Source: Polytrichum commune
Taxonomy: Eukaryota > Streptophyta > Polytrichopsida > Polytrichales > Polytrichaceae
Length of the DNA stretch: 64,000 nucleotides
Direction of reading: 5' to 3'
Assembly (NCBI GenBank): GCA_950295325.1
Contig: OX485809.1
Coordinates: forward strand, 2,978,001-3,042,000
In this document: positions 34,471-45,369 of the stretch, piece after piece
Layout: each line of letters begins with the position of its first letter
Position numbering within the stretch: the stretch's first letter is position 1
The notes under the pieces: model-generated
The model's input: only the letters and a program-made list of their open reading frames with translations
Database searches by the model: none
What the model was told of the DNA's origin: nothing
Translations under genes and position numbers: made by a program

Positions 34471-34836
34471 AAAGTTATGTAGGTGTTATTTGGTTACTTC
34501 TCTTAATCGGACACCTGTAATTGATTGTTGTGTGGTTAGGTGATGATCAAAGAACAAACACCATAAAGACACTTGTTAAAGAGAGATTGGACTATGTCTT
34601 CTCCACACTCCATAATGAACAATATTGGGAGAACCTATGTAGAACTCAACTAAAAAGGAAATCAACAAACCTACACTTCAATAACCATAACTAAGTTAGG
34701 GAAGGTCTAATTTTCAAATTGGATTTCATTGCTGTAGATTTGCTCATGCAACACATATTGGAAGATGTAAATCTAATCCATAGAATACGGAGAACAAGAA
34801 TTTAAATGAACTACAAAGTAGTACCCACATTCCTTA
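34471..34836. mobile_element. MITE family with GGGTGTT ends (copy 3 of 3)
   Basis: AGTTATGTAGGTGTTATTTG at the left and AGTAGTACCCACATTCCTTA at the right. The interior shares GTGATGATCAAAGAACAAAC with 5,120. Confidence 0.6.
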
Positions 34837-34839
34837 CAT

Positions 34840-37800
34840 CAAAATAATATTTCATACACCGGAGTAGGTACCATGAGTACATTAACCCCTAAATTCCAAA
34901 GCAACCCATGTTTGGTTGATGAATGAATTCTTCCCTACATCAATCCCACCTAACTCATCCATTCACGATCAAAATAACTATAAACATCAAGCCAACATGG
35001 ATATCTACCCATAGACACATGAGCTATGCAATTTGGAGATGATTGGAATGTGGAGAATAAATCGTCGAAGTGGAAAGTGGTCATGTTTTTGTTGTGTTGG
35101 GAGCTCAAGTGAGGGTGTGCCCTCCTATCAATGGTTGCCACTCCAATGCAAACTTTGCATGAACATCAATGATGTTTGTTATGATAATAATGAAATATAT
35201 TTTGATGTTCATGTAAAAAAAACCTTTGTGTTGACATTGATCATTCAGTTAAGCATTTGGATATTCTTTGATTTTTAGAGGATTCTTTGCAATATATATA
35301 TATATATAGAAAATATGGGACAATTTACATACTCTAAATCCAAGGTGGCTAGCCTATTATGGTTTTGTGCATTTTGCCATCATAATTTGTGAAGGTGTTT
35401 GGCTAATTGAGCTATTCCAATCTCACACAAGCATTCCACTTGTTTTCCACGTGAATTTGGTTGGTCACAAATTCTATTATGGAGATGAAACATGCCACTT
35501 TCTTGTACATTCTTGCCTTCATTTGTTATAAATTTAAAATTCCAAGTGGTGGTTCATGCCCATTTCCCCCTTAAAATAGCTAATCTCTCATGTTTCAAGA
35601 CCTTATGGATAAATCTGATTTTAACCTCAAAACTTGTCCATGAAAATTCCACAACTAATACAGAGTGAAATGCCCTCAAAACAACCCTTTTCATATGCTT
35701 GGGAAGTTAGAGGTTGCCAATATTGCTCAATTGTGAAAAAAGCCTTTGACGGTAGAGCCACATAGAGTGCATGTAACTAGTTGTGCCTGAGATGTACCCA
35801 TTATGAACATTATGACTTGAGTGGTTTTGAGGACCAAAACGGTCCTTCGCTCCTCCAACAACTCTATGTCTTTGACCGAAGTACTAGCCCTATGGAAGCT
35901 TAGTTCATTATCACTAGTACGTCTCTCCCATACCAAAAGCAAAAGATTTGTCAATAAGATAAAAAACACAAGGGATCCACGTCATGCCAAAAGTGAAGTA
36001 TTCCGCAACCACATGGTTCAAATTGCAAACTTGTGAGTGGACAAGTGCGATGGAGAAGTCCTATGAAAGAAGGCTATATATGTATAACCGTCTTTCATTT
36101 ATGAAGCACCTAAGTTTTCACGATGACTATGCCACAATTGGGGGTTTTTGAATCTACGATTCAAATGTTTATTTTATATTCCAAAATATTAAACATGAAA
36201 CCCATTAGTTTGAAAAGAATAAAGTTTAATGATAATTTTGTCAGTCTAAATATGGAGCATCCATTAATTCTGATTTTTTTTTGAAATAAATCAATTTATG
36301 TTTGAAACCGAGTAGGTACAATTTACCTTCTAAATATGTGAACAATGGGGAGTGGAAATTTTCTTAACACATACAAAATGTTAACACTTTAATTATTACA
36401 TATTTCAAAGAACAAGAAGATATGATATAAGTGTAATGCAAATAAAATATCATTGACATTGAATGAAGTTTCAATATTTAAGTGAGGAGTTGCACTCCAT
36501 TTCCAATATCTCTAGGAAGGAAGAATAAGTATATAGAGAAATGTTGGAGTTGATTCACATGGGAGGGATCAATGTCTTTCTGAAAAATTTGTAGTTTCTT
36601 AATTAAGCAAATGCATAACATCAGTAAACCTTTGCCCAAGATAATGATGTAAAGTTTGAAGAGAAGATTGCATATTCTTGTTACACACATGACTGCATAT
36701 ATAGGTGTAAGAGGTTTAGTGTCATCCCAAAGTGCAGCGTTCAATGTTCATGTTCAATTGCACCCTCAAAATATTAGAGACAGAACTTGTGGCCCTGGCA
36801 AGAGACTTGGAAAGGATATTTTGGACAAGCATAACTCGCTTGTTGGGTGTCGGAATTCAACAAAACTACTACTGTTAATAACACCTTTTCAATAACTTTT
36901 TAATAACTTTTCAATTGTATGTGATTTGACCTACAAATCTGAAAGTCAAAAGCAACATACTCAAGAATCTGAGCACTAGTGCATTGTGCTTTAAGAAACT
37001 AGGACAAACTGAGTTGGCGTTGAGTTGGGGCTGAGTTGATGAGACTTGAGAGGGACTCACAATCAATATCATACATTTCATCATTTATACTTGGGGATAT
37101 ATTTGAAGTTGCACATAGTATGTTATATTGTACGATGTATTATAATATTATAATAAATTAACATATATATAGGAAATATACAAAAAGGGAGTTGACATTC
37201 AAGTAACACTTAACACTTAATATCTTTGTAGTCTCCCCAAGAAGGGAGTACAAGAAATGTTAACACACATGGAATTTCAACACTTATAGAGGTAATAGAT
37301 ATAGAGGATAGATTATAGGAATGTGATGTAATTCAGAGCCACCTTCATGCTTTCATACTTAAATATCGAAGTGTTGTGATCATCATATTTGAGATTTAGT
37401 ATTCCTATTGCTTAGCAACAACTATCACATGTGGGGTCAAATTTAGCTGCAAGTGGCTTTCCTACATGTGATTCATAATATTTAATTGTACCAAAGAAAA
37501 GCAAAGAAAAGAATAGGAAAGATTTTTTTTTTAATATTGACATGCATTGTTTGTATGCCAACTCATGCCCACGCGGGTATGGGTGTTAGAGTTGGTAACC
37601 TGCCTATGTTATTTGATTGAACCAACGATCAGTAACGAGGACACTTTTTGTGCTTAACTTCCAAAAAAGGCTCCATCTCACATTGAAACCTCCTATCGAT
37701 CTTGAGTATTTGAGGCATTTTGTGCATCTAATACCAAAACTAAAACTTGAATTTCTCCATTTGAAACTAATATCATAGAAACCATTCTCATCCTTGTAGA

Positions 37801-39035
37801 GGCTTGTATACATGACTTTTTATGATTCTCAAGATATTAGTTTTATACAATGACTTCCATTTGTGGCCTTCTACCACCGATATTTTGACATGGCCCTAAA
37901 TAGAGGTCAAAATGTAAACTTGGAAGCTAAATTTCTAAGTGACATTCTCTATTGTAGAAACATTTTTTAAAGGAAAAAAACATTCACCAAATTATGGTCA
38001 TAACCAAAGTTTGTTGTCAAATTGTCTTTTTTTTTCCCTTTTTTTTGTTGGGTTAGTTACATATTAGGAATGTCACTCAAAATTTCATATTGTGTTGATA
38101 TTTTCCATTTTGTGGTTGCCAACTAGGTCCACTCAATGGCCATTATTTAATGTACTTTCCAGACATTTGGGGGGCCCGTGGGGGGGGGGGGGGTGGGGGT
38201 GTTGTGGAAGGGTTCTGATATTAAGACATATGCTCTAAGTGGGGGAAATGGAAGCAAAGAGAGAACCAATCTTGGATTGGTCATCGGCTCTTTTAACCTT
38301 TTGAACCACATGAGAAGTGTCACGTGCAAAGTGAACATGAACCATCATGTAGAAAGTTGCTTGTAGCGAGTAGAGAGAATGACTCATCACAACACTTTGC
38401 AACGTGAGGATGGATGGTGGATACTAAGTAGGTTAATCATTGCAATACTTAAATGCTTGACAAATGGAAGGGGATGGGATCTCTGGAATCATAAGTATCC
38501 TCCCTGATTTTGGGCATAATCGGTTGAGATCCTAGTGTTTGCAAGTCCAACAGGTTACATGTTGACATCCTCCGGTTTTCCTTTATTAAGTTCGGGTATA
38601 TTCTATAAAGTCCTCTAAAATGATCGGTCATTTTCCTGCAATCTTGAACTTCAACTGGTTATTTCTCAAACTCAACCAGTTCATTTGTAACTAACTGCCG
38701 GTTCTCCCCGATCATTGCATAAGAGACAACAATTCTTCAAGAGGATTCATCCTTTACACTAGTATAATTGCAAGTTTGCAGTGAAACTATGTGGCTGGGG
38801 AATATCCTATTTTTGTCATGATGTAATTTAAAAAATATGTTTTGATTAAAAAATTCTCATTTTCACTACATTCGTGTAATTTGGGAGAGCGACACTAATG
38901 CTAATGAATTAACTTATGAAAGGCACCCAACAATCAATTGCTTACATGAGGCAAGAGATTATGCACAGAAGAACTTTGTGAATATCATATTAGACCAAAA
39001 AAACATCTTTTGAATAAAGTGCATGTGTTCAATAA
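34840..39035. other. no gene supported
   Basis: Contains a TA run at 35,292-35,308 and a G-rich tract at about 38,178-38,200. Near 37,255-37,319, CACTTATAGAGGTAATAG resembles the inner part of a pogo-like right end (compare 10,995-11,017), but no matching left end was found. Minus-strand frames around 35,727-35,969 are unclassified. Confidence 0.4.
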
Positions 39036-39039
39036 CTTG

Positions 39040-40065
39040 AACTGAATAAATTTTAACCATAGGATGGACACCGACTGAATAGTGAGCGGCCATCAATGAT
39101 GGACCATTTAAATGAGTGATCCAAGGGATGAAATGAAGCCTCTTCAAGAGGTCACATCACTCATGCAGGCTTGCAACACTCGGCTACACTGACCATCCAA
39201 ATCAGAAATCCAAGGGTTGAATTAAGCCTCTCCAACTGGTCATGTCACCCATCGATGCATGAAAGGCTTGCAACAACACTCGGCTACACTGACCATCCGA
39301 AGCAGATGTCCAAGAGTTGAATTTAAGCCTCTCCAAGTGGTCATCTCACCCATCGATGCATGAAAGGCTTGCAACACTCGGCTACACTGACCATCCAAAT
39401 CAGAAAATTCAAGGGTTGAATTTAAGCCTCTCCAAGTGGTCATCTCACCCATCGATGCATGAAAGGCTTGCAACAACACTCGGCTACACTGGCCATCCAA
39501 ATCAGAAAATCCAAGGGTTGAAATTAAAGCCTCCAAGTGGTCATCTCACCCATCGATGCATGAAAGGCTTGCAACAACACTCGGCTACACTGGCCATCCA
39601 AATCAGAAAATCCAAGGGTTGAATTAAAGCCTCCAAGTGGTCATCTCACCCATCGATGCATGAAAGGCTTGCAACAACACTCGTCTACACTGACCATCCA
39701 AATCAGAAATCCAAGGGTTGAATTTAAGCCATCGATGCATGAAAGGCTTGGAGCAACACTCGGCTACACTGACCATCCAAATCAGAAATCCAAGGGTTGA
39801 ATTTAAGCCTCTCCAAGTGGTCATCTCACCCATCGATGCATGAAAGGCTTGCAGCAACACTCGGCTACACTGACCATCCAAATCAGAAATTCAAGGGTTG
39901 AATTTAAGCCTCTCCAAGTGGTCATCTCACCCATCGATGCATGAAACACTTGGCTACGCCGGTGGTCTAGATGGAAATTCAAGGGTCCAGGTTAAGCCTT
40001 TCCCAGTGAAACACAATGATCGTCCATCCATGCATGCAACACTCGGCTCCAGCGATTGTGCATAT
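39040..40065. repeat. minisatellite of ~100-bp units upstream of the Dof-like gene
   Basis: ATCGATGCATGAAAGGCTTG recurs near 39,251, 39,352, 39,451, 39,552, 39,652, 39,731, 39,832 and 39,933 (the last diverges after ATGAAA). Spacings are 99-101 bp, except 79 bp where about 22 bp has been lost. Degenerate units continue the array on both sides to about 39,040 and 40,065. Each unit also has CTCGGCTACACTG and CATCCAAATCAGAAA. Apparent frames of 85-101 codons across it arise from the repeat itself, whose period is usually not a multiple of three. The array ends about 880 bp before the ATG of the gene at 40,945. Confidence 0.92.
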
Positions 40066-40072
40066 GTGAACC

Positions 40073-40078
40073 TATAAG
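40073..40078 (+). promoter_or_regulatory. possible TATA box for the Dof-like gene
   Basis: TATAAG lies about 180 bp upstream of a strong splice donor at 40,255/40,256. The position would suit a transcript that begins near 40,105 and has a spliced 5' leader. This is motif evidence only. Confidence 0.25.
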
Positions 40079-40255
40079 AGAGCATGGAATGGGCTTCTTT
40101 AGTTGTCATTGGCCTACTCAGGTGGCCGGCGAGGCGAGCATTCGACATTCGTGACGAATTTAAGCTGGGTGACTACATCACTTTATTTGTGGGTGCCGTG
40201 GTTCGAGTCTCTTGCGTGCTAACAGTCGACGTTGATCAGGCAGCAGCATCATCAG

Positions 40256-40923
40256 GTGAGTAAATAATCATCAGGTGGTCATTCAGGAAGAGTTATCTAC
40301 TCTTCCTGAATGACGTAAGTTAGTTGTTGTGTCCTCGCGAGTCCTTCCTGATGCCAGATTCAACTCTTGGATGTTGGAAACATGATGATGAGCCTAGTCC
40401 TAATTTGCTCCATCTTGATCATGGTCGATGAGCGCATGCAGCGCTGGTAGCCGGATGGGTTGCAACGCTTTTGAGGTGTCTAGGTCAATCTGCAAGAACA
40501 GTAGTCATGATGAGTTACTGTTGCAAAATGGTCAGGGCTTTGTTATTCGCTCGGGAGTTTCTCCTCACCAGGCTGTGTCTACGGTCACGCTGAAATTTGT
40601 TGTTTGCCTAAGGGCATGATGAGAAGATCATACACACATCATCTATGATTCCTGATGCAACCGGAAAGACGACAAAACCCCCTCGCGATCTCGATGTCGC
40701 AGGAGTAGATCATCACAGAGATAGTCGTGTCATTTGGTAATTCTTTCTGATCGATGATCCCGCATCAAGTATTTCTGCGACGGTTTGCAATTAGGGCGCA
40801 CTGGTTCGATGAGCATGGATCCATCACTTGTTGCAAAATTTTCTCAATCAAGTCAATCAGGTTTAATTGGATGGGTGACTGCTAATTCGTATTGCCATTC
40901 TGACTCCTTTGATTTGCGTGTAG
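40256..40923 (+). other. candidate 5' UTR intron of the Dof-like gene
   Basis: CAG|GTGAGTA at 40,255/40,256 is a near-perfect plant donor. A pyrimidine-rich stretch ending TTTGCGTGTAG at 40,923 makes a good acceptor 21 bp before the ATG. A 57-codon open frame from 40,084 runs up to the donor, but splicing would not join it in frame to the main coding sequence, which has a TAG at 40,933. It would therefore be leader or a separate upstream frame. Confidence 0.4.
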
Positions 40924-40944
40924 AGTGCGTACTAGCAACCCATC

Positions 40945-41718
40945 ATGGGGATGGCAGAGCCGGCTCATCTGGTGGGCGTGGTGAAGCAATGCCTCCATTG
41001 CCCATCCACAGATAATCACTTCCGTTATTTCAATAATGGCCGCGTGAACCAGCCACGGTACCTGTGCCATGGATGCGGTCGACATTTCACCCTCGGCGGG
41101 AAGACGCGGACCAAGAAAGTGGAACCCCAACTCAAGAGCATCAAGGAGAAAGAGTCGGAGAAGGAGATGGTCATGAAGTCGGGAAAGAATCTGACGAGCC
41201 AGAAGTTGGGAGAAAAATTAACCAGCTCTTCTTCCTGTGCACCTGTCATGGAAACAACAACAGCGGCACAATCCGGAGAAGCGGACACGAGTACTCCAAG
41301 TCACGCCCAGAATTGTTGTCTGCGACAAGTGATTTACGTGAGGAATGTGTGTCCCGCTTGTTCTGCCACCTACACGACAGGGATGAATGCGCCCGATATG
41401 GAGCGCTACTTGGGGAGGATAATTTACAGGTCATCGTATTCTTGTAAGGATTGCCACTACACGTTCGACGTGGATCTTAGGTGGCCCACAGACGGCGCAA
41501 GTACATCTTCTCGCACTGCTGAACCTGCGCCTTCATTAGTAGTTCTGGTTGATGAAGGCGGAAAGAAGGTTGCGCTAGGATCGAACGATGAACCGGCAAA
41601 TTATCTGGCGCCCCCAGTTTGTGGCGAGTGCTCTTCCGAGCACACCTGGTTCTTGCATTCCATGAAGTTATGGAAGAAGAGGACCAGCCGTAGGTGTGTC
41701 CGATGCAGTGTAGATTAG
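40945..41718 (+). CDS. Dof-type zinc-finger protein with three Cys4 fingers
   Basis: Single-exon frame of 257 codons from an ATG at 40,945 (in-frame TAG 12 bp upstream) to TAG at 41,716-41,718. Residues 14-52 are a clear Dof finger: C16, C19, C41 and C44 in a C-x2-C-x21-C-x2-C layout, with FRYFNN, NQPRY and GG matching the Dof signature. Dof proteins are plant transcription factors that bind AAAG cores in the nucleus. The lysine-rich stretch at 53-81 could serve for nuclear import, but the usual basic tail of the Dof domain is changed. Two further fingers follow: C136/C139/C167/C170 (x27 loop, with RSSYSCKDC) and C226/C229/C251/C254 (x21 loop, with TSRRCVRC). The third copies the Dof spacing exactly and keeps S, T and F at matching places. 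Ordinary Dof proteins have one finger. The family call is secure for finger 1; a Dof origin for fingers 2 and 3 is inference. It could be a derived regulator or a domesticated variant. Confidence 0.85.
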   Translation: MGMAEPAHLVGVVKQCLHCPSTDNHFRYFNNGRVNQPRYLCHGCGRHFTLGGKTRTKKVEPQLKSIKEKESEKEMVMKSGKNLTSQKLGEKLTSSSSCAPVMETTTAAQSGEADTSTPSHAQNCCLRQVIYVRNVCPACSATYTTGMNAPDMERYLGRIIYRSSYSCKDCHYTFDVDLRWPTDGASTSSRTAEPAPSLVVLVDEGGKKVALGSNDEPANYLAPPVCGECSSEHTWFLHSMKLWKKRTSRRCVRCSVD

Positions 41719-42922
41719 GGCAACTTAATATAACAACTCGGTCACTTTGCACATCATATGGAGTGTTACTATGACATTCGAGAAATAACTTATAGTTTTT
41801 TGTTGAATATTGGACGCTATCAAAGAATTTTGGAGAACGGTTTTTGCCCACGAAGATTGTAGGACGATTCATCAAGAGCACCATTTTGGGGAGTTTTATG
41901 AGGAATAAATGGAATTTGCGTTGAATTTGGAAGAAAAGAAATGAAATTGAGTTTTATCTACTTGGATTAACAGACGCCTTGTGCACAATGAAACTTGGCT
42001 TGTTGTGAGTGTGCACAGAGATGTTAAGGACGTTTTGCAAGCCTTGAATCCAAGATTCTTGCATGAAACGTGCTTGTTGTGCAACCAGGTGAGAGGGCTT
42101 TAGAAATACTAAGTCTCAGTTCTTCGTTGTTTTAGGAATTTCTTAACTATAGGAGGTTCTTATCATGTCAAGCATAGTATGTGGTTTATCTCTTGTCACT
42201 CCCCAACCCTTTGACAGACCTATTCATGAATAGGAGGTTTGCAAATGAAGGAGAATAACATTGAGTGTTCTGAAGCTGGGAATTCTTAAGACCATAAAGT
42301 TCATCTCATTTGAAGTTGAAGATTTTTTTAATTTTAATTTTTTTTTTCAATTTTAATTTTTCTAATCGGGATATTTTCCTAATGTTCTATGTCGGCAGTG
42401 TACAGATATATGAGGAATTTTGGATTGTTTTTGATACCAGTCGGGTCTATATACCATGTAATGGAGAATATTTCGGTGTCACAAGTATCTGTGAGATAGA
42501 GTAGCTTTGCTTGATTTGAAATTTTATTGAAGTGTTCAAGTGATACACCACTCCTATATAATATACAAGTTCTACATTCTTACGGCTGATACTCAAATCA
42601 TTACGCTATACATCGCCATACCTTACACTAGGTGGCTCTTACAACTTCCTAGTTTGATATACTGCATGCACAAGATCCTTAGAGAGATGCTTGTGCCGCA
42701 TGTATCTTAGTGTTAGCTTACTTCCTCTACAAGGTTCCTGGATGAACATCTAACTACCAACTACTTCAACGCTAATAATTAGATGAACTTCATAATAACA
42801 CGATTCTGTTCAGCACCATGCAAGAACTTTTATAAGTAGGTACAATTAACTACGGTGGTATTGACGCAAACAACGATTCTGAAATACAAAGATTCTCTCA
42901 TCTTGTGTTACCCCACCGTGTA
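41719..42922. other. 3' flank of the Dof-like gene
   Basis: GAATAAATGG near 41,902 could serve as a polyadenylation signal. A T-rich stretch follows near 42,325-42,362. No other gene is evident. Confidence 0.3.
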
Positions 42923-43168
42923 TTAATATTTGATCTTCAATTTTGATGACACTGGTCGGACGGGCTCTTTGATACCATCAATGATACTGTGTATCAAGAC
43001 CTGCATGCATTCACCTTCACTCCAGTCCAACATTGAGTCCAGACTTTTTTTGAGCAGGGGTCTGGATTTGTAGTAGATTGTGCAAATTAATTGATGGCTG
43101 TTTTCATGGTGATCCATTATAACAGTAACATTGACGTGTGTGTCTGTGACAAGAACTCTAGCCACTTG
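42923..43168 (-). other. exon-like open frame, possible last exon of an unknown gene
   Basis: On the minus strand a pyrimidine-rich CTGTCTCTCCCATACCATAG acts as a plausible acceptor ending at 43,169. It is followed by 81 open codons from CAA GTG GCT to TAA at 42,923-42,925. The peptide has balanced composition (for example LLKKSLDSMLDWSEGE) but matches no family I know. The frame has no ATG near its start and an in-frame TAG just upstream, so it would need an upstream exon, which I could not find in the rearranged DNA beyond 43,200. Confidence 0.3.
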
Positions 43169-43536
43169 CTATGGTATGGGAGAGACAGTCCTTTGCGTTG
43201 AAGTAGGCTTGCCTCTTTTTTGTGAGTTAAACCCTGAGTGAGTCACTTAACATTAGTGAATGTGAATTCAATAGCTGGACTGTCTATTGAATCGTCTCTT
43301 GACATGCTGCACGATAGTCCCAGCATAGTTAGTGAGGATCAAGATTCGACACAGTTCATGGGAGATTTTACACCTATGCACAAGCGTAGAAGGTTGCTAG
43401 TAATTGGTGGAAGGTCGTTACTTCAACACATCATTACAGGTCATGTTCAGGTTGAACAATTCTTTTGACCAGTCAGGGTGGTGTTGGTTTCCAAGGTGTT
43501 TTTGCTTTATTAATCTGGAAAAACCCAGGTCAGTAG

Positions 43537-45366
43537 ATCGAAGAAGCTGATCGGCAGCTCGGGTATAACTTAGAGCAGTAGTAGAATAATTCGGTTAGTG
43601 TGAACAGCATATCTAAGAGAGCTACTGTGACATTTGACCAAGAACTTATGTGTGTTGAATTTTTGAGACCAATAATGCTCATCATCTGTAAACTGTTGCA
43701 GTTTTTGAAATCAGCCTATGTACCGTTAACTATGTAGATCATATTACTAAGCACTCATTTTCTTTTGAACACTCTGGAAATTCATGTAGATGATTCCACT
43801 TCTGAAATACTCTGGACTCGTATTGTTTCGATGATGACCGTTTGTTATCAGAAATTGAGATTGAAATCTTTCTTTTACATTCCGTTGCCTGGTGTCTGAT
43901 GCGCAATGCTTGGTGCCTGATGGCCAATGATTAAGCTACATGGCCCTATTCTGGGCACTTCCAATCCACATACAATTTTGGCCATTGCGATTGGATTGGA
44001 TTGGGAATTGTCTCAGCTAGTCGAATCATGGAGGTTGTCATTTCAAGTTGATCAAAGTTGACATGCAAGGCTTTTGAAAAGCCAAATGGGGGAATGTTAG
44101 GGATAAATTTAGGAGTAAGAAGGAAGGGTCTTTCATTGGGTCGTTTTTGTTTAAAAAAGATGTTGTTAGAATTACATGAAAAAAAAGCTCTCAAAGACTC
44201 AAAGAGGGAGGCCATCTATGATGATGTCTTTGCTCAGTTTGATGCTATGTGGGTGGCAACAACCTCCTCTAACATAGGCTTTCCCAATTATGTTAATTGT
44301 TAGACTTAGAACAATGTCTATAACCTAGACAAATAATCCAATCTCATCACAACATGTGCCTTTGTGGTGTCCTTTCCTAACTAGTACAAGCTTTACCATA
44401 TATACCACTCAAACATGGAAAAGTGACCACATCATGCCCACACGCATAATACCTTGATGTATAATGTCCGTGCTCTCTCAAGCATCTACTAATGTTCATT
44501 GTCTTCTGCCATTGGCTTGGCTAAGTTTTGTTGGATAATTATTCTTCACGAGCACCACCTTGTTGTCATAGGAGAACAAAGTCAAAATCTGATTCCAAAA
44601 TAGGATGTTGTGCCTCACTCAATTTGGAATCATTTTGTCCAACAAAATTCTTGGAAGTTGGTGCATGATAGGAAAGCACAATTTGGGTCACCAGAAACAT
44701 CATATAAGGAGTTAACAACTTAACATGACATTTGCAACCTTAACTTATACATTGTAGTGAATTCTGAGATCAATAATGCTCATCATCTAAACTGTTGTAA
44801 TTTTTGAATCTCAATCAACATATGTACCGTTAAATATGTACATGATGCTCCTTAGCCGCGAATATTATTAACATTTTGGCAAGTTGTGTAATTAATATCA
44901 ACTTCTAGATATAACTTGGCATTGTTTCATGAAGATATCTTTTTTTCACATAAATCAAATTGAAATCATTTTGCATACAAAACAAGATAACACATTTTTG
45001 TGGTTGCATATTATGTCCGTGTTCTGGCTTCAATAATGGGTGTATTGATTGACAATAAATCTGGGGACAACCTTATCTGTCTCTTTTGTTGACATAATTG
45101 AACACTAGTTTCTTTATTGAAATTGGCGTACTAGGTACATGAATATGATTTTTTGACTAAATTGAGTACTAATTTTGCTACAAGAAGTGAATTATAGAAT
45201 GCTTTGTTGTCCCTCAAGCTCCAGTGTTGTTACTTCTTGGAGTTCATCAAGTGCTAGAAGAGAAGTACCAGCCATAGTTGTTTCAAATGTTTGTAGAATC
45301 AAGACGAGGAAATAGCTTCTAGATCGAAGAAGCTGACCGGCATCTCAAATATGGATTAGAGCATAA
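43537..45366 (+). repeat. local duplication with rearranged order
   Basis: Block A, with AGATCGAAGAAGCTGA, occurs at about 43,537-43,585 and again at 45,318-45,366. Block B, with AATAATGCTCATCATCT and TATGTACCGTTAA, occurs at about 43,655-43,880 and 44,756-44,960. All four blocks point the same way, but the order is A-B then B-A. Non-coding as far as I can see. An unclassified plus-strand frame at 44,058-44,303 lies between them. Confidence 0.6.
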
Positions 45367-45369
45367 GGA

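Noticed and set aside
39240-39881. Open frames of 85-101 codons on both strands with repeated DLDGQC/AFHASMGEMTTW or SLSKWSSHPSMHERLA peptides
   Set aside because: They arise from the ~100-bp minisatellite. Unit length shifts the frame between units and both strands are equally open, so they are repeat artefacts.
40161-40210. Pol III-like B box GGTTCGAGTCT in the Dof-like gene leader, possibly another SINE or tRNA
   Set aside because: The A-box partner is weak, no tail or target duplication is seen, and the region sits before a strong splice donor.
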